DNA of 11,921 nucleotides from Treponema sp. Lineage in GTDB: Bacteria; Spirochaetota; Spirochaetia; Treponematales; Breznakiellaceae. The notes under the pieces are model-generated. The model saw only the letters and a program-made list of their open reading frames with translations. It was not told the origin of the DNA and did not search any database. Shown here piece after piece: positions 7,890 to 11,921 of this stretch (positions are counted from its first letter, which is position 1; every line of letters starts with the position of its first letter). Location: the NCBI GenBank assembly GCA_031290325.1, contig JAITNU010000137.1, positions 1 to 11,921 of the forward strand. Direction: 5' to 3'. The translations under genes and the position numbers were made by a program.

Positions 7890-7919
7890 GAAAACCAAGC
7901 ATTTTACTATGGTTTGTTC

Positions 7920-7948
7920 ATCATAACGTATATTTATACCTATTGCAA
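7920..7948 (-). promoter_or_regulatory. Sigma70-like promoter of the liv-mla operon
   Basis: On the minus strand a -35 element TTGCAA (7943-7948) and a -10 element TATGAT (7920-7925) are separated by exactly 17 bp, about 40 nt upstream of the livK start. Both are close to consensus and the spacing is ideal. This suggests livK and the genes after it have their own promoter, although read-through from the gene ending at 7977 is not excluded, since no terminator is seen between them. Confidence 0.6.
7928..7939. promoter_or_regulatory. Inverted repeat inside the liv promoter (possible operator)
   Basis: The 12 bp GTATATTTATAC is a perfect inverted repeat with a 2-bp centre, lying between the -35 and -10 elements. 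The 7-mer ACGTATA overlapping its left half (7926-7932) recurs at 7956-7962, exactly 30 bp away (about three helical turns), just upstream of the -35. This arrangement would suit a repressor, but AT-rich sequence makes chance possible and no regulator gene is in view. Confidence 0.3.
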
Positions 7949-7976
7949 GCAGATTACGTATAAAACGTGCCATCAG

Positions 7977-8471
7977 CTACCGGTGAAAGCGGAGCTTGCA
8001 CTCAGAGCATCCTTTGGCAAGCGTCTCGGTAAGGTCAAGTGTAAGCCCCATCACCTCGGCGATACCCCGATCCCCGTCCATAGCCATATCACAGAGCAGC
8101 GCACAGGTTTCATCATCAAAGCCCAGTTTTTGCCAGGCCCTGACCAGGGCACAGGCATGAAAATCCACGCTCAACTGGTCGTGGTCCGCACTGATAGGGC
8201 GCATATCAAAGGTTTTGATGACCAGATCACTTAAAAAGACCTTCCTGAAATCCCCACAGTTCGTGGGATCACCACATTTTTTTCTGAGATTTTCGCCGTG
8301 GATATGGCCACACCGCTTGATGGCCCGCCGGATAATGGGTTCCGCATCAATGCCGGCCTTCACCATTTCATCATAGATAAGGCCCATCCAAGTGGCCCGG
8401 TGTTCAATCTGTGCCCGATTGACCTCGCCCACCTCATCGGTGGGGTTTATAGTATTGTTGATTTTGGACAT
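7977..8471 (-). CDS. L-2-amino-thiazoline-4-carboxylic acid hydrolase-family protein
   Basis: This 164-residue soluble protein has no signal peptide. Its C-terminal third resembles the ATC hydrolase family (PF14196 type) by recall of its pattern: ALLCDMAMDGDRGIAEVMGL, then TLDLTETLAKGCSECKLRF, with the closing G--C-F-F-like end. The founding Pseudomonas enzymes open the thiazoline ring of 2-amino-thiazoline-4-carboxylate on the way to cysteine, but most relatives in anaerobes are uncharacterised, so the reaction is not assured. Eight cysteines are present, including CGDPTNC and GCSEC, which suggests a catalytic thiol or metal binding. ATG 8471 has GGAGGAG at 7 nt spacing and a promoter-like pair at 8501-8529. 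It sits 98 nt upstream of livK on the same strand, hinting at a link to the imported ligand. Confidence 0.65.
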   Translation of the reverse strand: MSKINNTINPTDEVGEVNRAQIEHRATWMGLIYDEMVKAGIDAEPIIRRAIKRCGHIHGENLRKKCGDPTNCGDFRKVFLSDLVIKTFDMRPISADHDQLSVDFHACALVRAWQKLGFDDETCALLCDMAMDGDRGIAEVMGLTLDLTETLAKGCSECKLRFHR

Positions 8472-8500
8472 AAGAGTTCTCCTCCGTAGTAATTTTAATC

Positions 8501-8529
8501 ATCCTATCATCTACCTCCGAACATGACAA
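8501..8529 (-). promoter_or_regulatory. Sigma70-like promoter for the thiazoline hydrolase-like gene
   Basis: On the minus strand, TTGTCA (8524-8529) and TAGGAT (8501-8506) are spaced by 17 bp and lie about 30 nt before ATG 8471, whose Shine-Dalgarno GGAGGAG is at 8479-8485. The -35 matches consensus at five of six positions and the -10 at four of six. Confidence 0.5.
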
Positions 8530-8661
8530 GCACCATCATTGACAAACCGTCTGAATCAAGTAGTTTTGTGAAAAATTTTACGCCACGAGCTACATCGAAG
8601 CAAGCCAATCGGCTATAGGCGTACGCCCTTCTGACGAACAACACGGAAAAACTTTGCTCCA
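8530..8661. other. Divergent intergenic stretch without a recognised gene
   Basis: The 260-bp gap between the two divergent genes holds promoter elements at both ends. In the middle are a perfect 10-bp palindrome, GGCGTACGCC (8618-8627), and an A/T tract around 8570-8580. A minus-strand frame remains open across the whole gap, but it overlaps the conserved 5' end of the ATPase gene and has no Shine-Dalgarno. I see no supportable gene. The region could be a dispersed repeat, which only a genome comparison would show. Confidence 0.4.
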
Positions 8662-8702
8662 TGCAATGGATGCAATGGTTGCAATGGTTGCAATGGTTGC
8701 AC
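8662..8702. repeat. 9-bp tandem repeat (TGCAATGGT), four units plus a partial fifth
   Basis: Units are TGCAATGGA (8662-8670), TGCAATGGT (8671-8679), TGCAATGGT (8680-8688) and TGCAATGGT (8689-8697), with a partial TGCAC at 8698-8702. Each junction creates TTGCAA, and the last one gives TTGCAC, which serves as a plausible -35 element for the gene to the right. Because 9 is a multiple of 3, the minus-strand frame reads as a Cys-Asn-His repeat; this appears incidental. Confidence 0.9.
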
Positions 8703-8725
8703 GGATCTGGAAGGGGGAGTATACT
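8697..8725 (+). promoter_or_regulatory. Sigma70-like promoter of the ATPase pseudogene
   Basis: TTGCAC (8697-8702) and TATACT (8720-8725) are spaced by 17 bp. Transcription starting about 7 nt after the -10 would begin at or near A8732, the first base of the gene's ATG, so the message could be leaderless. The purine run AAGGGGGAG (8711-8719) lies within the promoter spacer. It would act as a Shine-Dalgarno only for transcripts starting further upstream. Confidence 0.45.
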
Positions 8726-8731
8726 TGAAGG

Positions 8732-9897
8732 ATGAAAAAGCTTCCCATAGGACTTCAGGATTTCAAAGAAATCGTTACCGATGGTTATGTCTACGTGGAC
8801 AAGACGCGGTACATCCACATCATGCCCAGGGCAAGAACTACTTCATGTCACGACCCCGGCGCTTTGGCAAGACCCTCACGGTCTCCACCCTGCACTACCT
8901 GTTCAAGGGTGAGAAGGAACTCTTTAAGGACACGTGGATCTACGACAAGTGGGACTTCAAGCCTCACCCGGTGATACGCATGAGCATGACCGAGCTGAAC
9001 AACGAAAGCCCGGAAAGTGTGAGGGAATCCTTATGCTACCAGTTAAAAAGACGGTATGAGACTGAAGGTCTTGAGTATAACACAGATGATTACAAGATGT
9101 TATTTTCCAGTCTGATACAGAAGCTGTCGGAACGAGGCAAGGTGGTTCTCCTTATCGATGAATACGACCGTCCCATGCTGACTCACATAGGGAACCCTGA
9201 AACAGCCAAAGCGGTTCGTCAAATCATGCAGGAATTCTATCTGGTCCTAAAAGACTCCGACGCCTACCTGCAAATGGTTTTCCTGACGGGCATCACCAAA
9301 ATCTCCAAAGCTGGCATCTTCTCCACCCTGAACCATCTGGATGAACTTACTATAAAGGAAGAGTATGCCACCATGTTTGGATATACCCGCGAAGAACTGG
9401 AAACCTCTTTTGACGAGCGTCTTGAGGAAGGCTCCACCAGACTGAGTATCACCCGTGACGAACTCCTTGCGCGGATTAAGGACTACTACAATGGTTTTTC
9501 TTTTGATGGAAAACACTTTGTGTACAATCCCTTTTCCATACTGAATTTCTTTTCCGAATACGAATTCAGAAATTACTGGATACAGAGCGGCCTTCCCTCG
9601 GCTTTGGCGGAATACGCGAAATCCCATGAGCTGAAACCGGAAGACTATCTGGGAACCTACCTGCACGAGGATGTGCTCACCTCTTACGAGATAGAGCAGG
9701 CCCCGCCTGAGAGTTTTCTCTTCCAGTCCGGCTATCTGACCTTTAAGGGCAAGGACCCTGAGATGGGCTATCTGCTTGACTATCCCAACCGTGAAGTGCG
9801 GGACAGCTTTTCTCAGCTCATTCTGCAAGGCGCTTATGCAAATACGGACGAGGACACGTCTGCGGCAGAACATCATCATGGCCTAGTTCAAGCTTGA
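8732..9897 (+). pseudogene. Frameshifted and truncated AAA-ATPase-like/DUF1703-family gene
   Basis: The family start is visible from ATG 8732 as MKKLPIGLQDFKEIVTDGYV then YVDKTRYIHIM, ending about 8824. The conserved sequence resumes in another frame at 8827 as QGKNYFMSRPRRFGKTLTVS (Walker A-like), with Walker B VVLLIDEYDRPM near 9141-9177, the sensor-like VFLTGITKISKAGIFSTLNH, and KDYYNGFSFDGKHFVYNPFS. A net loss of one (or four) bases near 8822-8830 explains the shift. The downstream frame runs to TGA 9897 but stops after YLLDYPNREVRDSFSQLIL. The C-terminal PD-(D/E)XK nuclease-like DUF1703 domain, usually a further 150 residues or more, is missing. A TTG at 8725, in the downstream frame and 5 nt after AAGGGGGAG, could still drive a 390-residue product lacking the normal N-terminus. 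Two separate lesions make a dead gene most likely. Such genes are multicopy in many treponemes; their role is unknown. Confidence 0.8.
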
Positions 9898-9964
9898 CCA
9901 TCAGGATAGCCGTCTGACAAGCCTCACAAAATTGGCGCAAAATACTCTCCCGGAAAGCAATCCT

Positions 9965-10822
9965 TTACGCTTTAATTGCTCCTGCGCTTATGCCTTTGAC
10001 AATGTACTTCTGCAAAAACAGGAAGACTACGATAATCGGTATAATGGTAATAAAAACCGAAGGAAAGATAAGCTGCCAGGGATTGCCGTACTGTCCGGCA
10101 AGAATCCGGGCAAAGTACAGGGCCAGCACCAGGGTTTTATCTGCGGCGTTTCCAATCACCAGGAAGGGCAGCAGATAATCGTTCCATATCCACATGGTAT
10201 TGATGATGATTACCGTTACGGTGATGGACTGGAGCAGGGGCATCACAATGAGAAAGAACATCTGAAAGATGTTACATCCGTCAATGAAGGCTGCTTCTTC
10301 CACCCCCAGGGGCACGCCCTTTACAAAACCATGATACAAAAAGACCGACATGCTTAACCCAAACCCCCCGTACATGATAATAAGGCCGGTCATATTCTTA
10401 AGCCCCATCCCGTCAAAAAGCTGAATCAGAGGATACATGATTGCCTGAAAGGGGATGAGCATAGCCGCCACAAAGGCCATGAAAATGACATTAGCGGTTT
10501 TGCTCTTTTTCCGCACCATAATCCACGCTGCCATTGACGAAACCAGCACAATCAGACTCACCGAAATCACCGTAATAATAAAGGTGTATCCTATGGATTT
10601 GAAAAAGCTCAACTGCTCCGCCGCGTTTATGATATACTGAAAATCCCAGTTTGCAGGGACTGAAAGGGGATTATCCACGATGGCGGCGTGAGATTTGAAG
10701 GCGTTGACCAGAAGAATCCAGAGCGGGGCCAGGGTTAAGAACCCGCCGAGGGTTAAGACCCCAAGGCGCAGTCCCGTTTCTATTTGTTTCCGTAAAAAAT
10801 AGTTTTTGCTGCTGAGGTTCAT
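9965..10822 (-). CDS. Carbohydrate ABC transporter permease, MalG/CUT1 type
   Basis: This 285-residue membrane protein with six hydrophobic segments belongs to the second permease subunit of CUT1 sugar importers. An N-terminal helix is followed by APLWILLVNAFKSHAAIVDN, the usual FK motif after helix 1. The cytoplasmic EAA loop reads GVEEAAFIDGCNIFQMFFLI-VMPLL, which contacts the shared ATPase. It ends in FLQKYIVKGISAGAIKA, close to the typical MalG-like tail (Q-Y-V-G-T-G-VKG). ATG 10822 overlaps the stop of the upstream permease gene as TAATG, with AAGGAG 11 nt before, so the two are translationally coupled. No ATPase gene follows; the next gene is convergent and broken, so an MsmK-type ATPase encoded elsewhere probably serves it. 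Sugar specificity cannot be read. Confidence 0.92.
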   Translation of the reverse strand: MNLSSKNYFLRKQIETGLRLGVLTLGGFLTLAPLWILLVNAFKSHAAIVDNPLSVPANWDFQYIINAAEQLSFFKSIGYTFIITVISVSLIVLVSSMAAWIMVRKKSKTANVIFMAFVAAMLIPFQAIMYPLIQLFDGMGLKNMTGLIIMYGGFGLSMSVFLYHGFVKGVPLGVEEAAFIDGCNIFQMFFLIVMPLLQSITVTVIIINTMWIWNDYLLPFLVIGNAADKTLVLALYFARILAGQYGNPWQLIFPSVFITIIPIIVVFLFLQKYIVKGISAGAIKA

Positions 10823-11760
10823 TATGCTTCAAGCTCCTTTTTCTTGGTAAGATACACTTGGGTAAGGCTGATGACCGCAATAATGACAAAGAATATCACC
10901 GCCTGGGCCTGGGCTTTTCCATAATCCGGGGGATTGGTGTCCTGGACGGTTCGGAGGATCTGAAAGGCAATCATCCGGGTATTAAAGTCCCCGTTGGTGA
11001 GGGCCACGTTTTGATCCAGCAATTTGAAACTGCCTGAGAGGGTCATAAAGAAGACGATGGTAAAGGAGGGCATAAGCATGGGAACGGTAATTTTCCAGAA
11101 GGTATGCCAGGGGGAGGAACCGTCGATACTTGCAGCTTCATAAAAATCCTTGGGTATGGCATTCAGGCCCGTAATATAGATAAGCATCATATACCCTGCC
11201 GATTGCCAGGTATATAAGAGGGCTATGGCAAAGAGGGCTTTTGTGGAGTCCTGGGTCATATAGCGCATCGCTTCAATGTGGATGATTCCTTCGGGACCGA
11301 AGAGGAGATCGGTAAAGATAATCTGAAAAACAAACTGAAAGATATAGCCCAGGGCAAGGCCGCCGAGCATATTGGGGAGGAAGAAGATAGTACGAAAGAC
11401 ACCGGCAAGCGTGTCGGTAATGCGGGTAACCAGCAGGGCGAGACAGAGGGATACCACATTAAGGATAAGCACCGCAATTAGGGTAAAGCGGACGGTATAC
11501 CATAAGGAACGGGTAAAGCGGACATCCTGAAAGGCCGCCTTATAGTTTGCAAAGCCGACAAAGGCTTCAATGGGGGAAGCGGCGCGGGTACGGGTTACGG
11601 GATTAAAGTAATAGGAACCCCGCCACACTACAAAAGAATTCAGAATCCCCACAATAAAAGGAAGGATGATAACCAGCGCAAAGAGGATAAGGGCAGGTGC
11701 TACCAGGGGTCCGAACCATTTATCATAAATGGACAGACTTCGTTTTTTTCCAATGGCCAT
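10822..11760 (-). CDS. Carbohydrate ABC transporter permease, MalF/UgpA (CUT1) type
   Basis: This 312-residue membrane protein has six hydrophobic segments. The first is preceded by a basic leader (MAIGKKRSLSIYDKW) and followed by a periplasmic loop carrying the typical NYKAAFQDVRFTRSLWYTVR. The EAA loop is IPKDFYEAASIDGSSPWHTF-WKITVPML, the site that docks the ATPase. It forms a heterodimer with the MalG-type permease downstream, which it overlaps by one base. ATG 11760 has a strong Shine-Dalgarno, AAGGAGG at 11766-11772 with 5 nt spacing. The gene lies 112 nt after the end of a probable binding-protein gene and the spacer can form a hairpin, a pattern known from binding protein-permease operons. 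Confidence 0.93.
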   Translation of the reverse strand: MAIGKKRSLSIYDKWFGPLVAPALILFALVIILPFIVGILNSFVVWRGSYYFNPVTRTRAASPIEAFVGFANYKAAFQDVRFTRSLWYTVRFTLIAVLILNVVSLCLALLVTRITDTLAGVFRTIFFLPNMLGGLALGYIFQFVFQIIFTDLLFGPEGIIHIEAMRYMTQDSTKALFAIALLYTWQSAGYMMLIYITGLNAIPKDFYEAASIDGSSPWHTFWKITVPMLMPSFTIVFFMTLSGSFKLLDQNVALTNGDFNTRMIAFQILRTVQDTNPPDYGKAQAQAVIFFVIIAVISLTQVYLTKKKELEA

Positions 11761-11802
11761 AACAGCCTCCTTAAAAAAGATTACTACAGGGAGAAGCGCC
11801 GA

Positions 11803-11828
11803 GGGGGGACGGTTTCTGCCATCCCTCC
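11803..11828 (-). other. Intercistronic RNA hairpin between binding-protein and permease genes
   Basis: On the minus strand GGAGGGATGG (11828-11819) pairs with CCGTCCCCCC (11812-11803) around a 6-nt loop CAGAAA, with one A-C mismatch and one G-U pair. A further 5-bp arm, CGCCG (11853-11849) with CGGCG (11801-11797), could enclose it. There is no U-tract directly after the stem, so it is not a standard terminator. A T6 run does occur 25 nt later, just before the malF-type Shine-Dalgarno. Confidence 0.5.
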
Positions 11829-11872
11829 GTTTCTTCTTTGCAGGAGACCGGCGTTTCCCATAATCGAGTCCT

Positions 11873-11921
11873 TTACTGTTTCAGGAGTATCCATTGATCA
11901 ATGCCATAATCGGCAATAACG
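11873..11921 (-). CDS. C-terminal end of a probable solute-binding protein (rest outside window)
   Basis: Only 15 codons are visible, VIADYGIDQWILLKQ, followed by TAA (complement of 11873-11875). Of the three minus-strand frames here, this one reads as plausible protein and ends cleanly before the permease genes. CUT1 operons nearly always place an extracellular sugar-binding protein directly before the MalF-type permease, so this is the expected identity. The fragment itself is too short to prove it. Confidence 0.45.
   Translation of the reverse strand, partial: VIADYGIDQWILLKQ

Noticed and set aside
8507..8818. Minus-strand 103-codon frame with a CNHCNHCNHCIHC run resembling a metal-binding motif
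   Set aside because: The Cys/His run is just the 9-bp repeat translated; the frame overlaps the conserved ATPase N-terminus and has no ribosome-binding site.
9247..9879. 210-codon minus-strand frame opposite the ATPase pseudogene
   Set aside because: It is a shadow of the conserved plus-strand protein, with no recognisable domain and no start signals.
9968..9992. AGCAAT...ATTGCT inverted repeat near the end of the MalG-type gene
   Set aside because: Only 6 bp, a long loop, inside or at the edge of coding sequence and no T-tract; not a convincing terminator.

Overview
The window looks like a piece of chromosome from a diderm, motile, heterotrophic anaerobe. A spirochaete of the Treponema group is my best guess. 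This rests on three things: a chemotaxis receptor, an Mla/MCE lipid-transport module (which implies an outer membrane), and a DUF1703-associated AAA-like ATPase of a type that is abundant in treponemes, clostridia and Bacteroidetes. That is inference from gene content; there is no rRNA or other marker gene here.

Layout from left to right. (1) Positions 1-639 (+) are the C-terminal signalling half of a methyl-accepting chemotaxis protein, cut by the window edge. (2) Positions 746-7878 (-) hold one tight eight-gene unit, read right to left: livK-livH-livM-livG-livF, a branched-chain-amino-acid-type (HAAT) ABC importer, then mlaE-mlaF-mlaD, a phospholipid/MCE-type ABC transporter. Spacings run from 26 nt down to overlaps, and livF is joined to mlaE by a TAATG overlap. 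A good sigma70-like promoter lies before livK (TTGCAA-17-TATGAT), with a 12-bp inverted repeat in its spacer. (3) Positions 7977-8471 (-) are a small Cys-rich protein resembling the L-2-amino-thiazoline-4-carboxylate hydrolase family, just upstream of livK and on the same strand. (4) Positions 8472-8731 are a 260-bp divergent intergenic region with promoters on both sides and a 9-bp tandem repeat. (5) Positions 8732-9897 (+) are a broken AAA-ATPase/DUF1703 gene, frameshifted near its start and missing its nuclease-like C-terminus. (6) Positions 9965-11921 (-) are a carbohydrate (CUT1/MalFG-type) ABC transporter: the last codons of a probable solute-binding protein, a hairpin-containing spacer, then two permease genes overlapping by TAATG.

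Functionally this is mainly a nutrient-uptake region. The most unusual feature is the translationally coupled join of a Liv importer to an MlaEFD lipid transporter, with a thiazoline-hydrolase-like gene in front. The conserved AYLG tail of both Liv ATPases is encoded by nearly the same DNA, and in each case that DNA supplies the Shine-Dalgarno sequence of the next gene. I saw no CRISPR array, tRNA, rRNA, insertion sequence or clear Rho-independent terminator. No gene-free stretch exceeds 300 bases.
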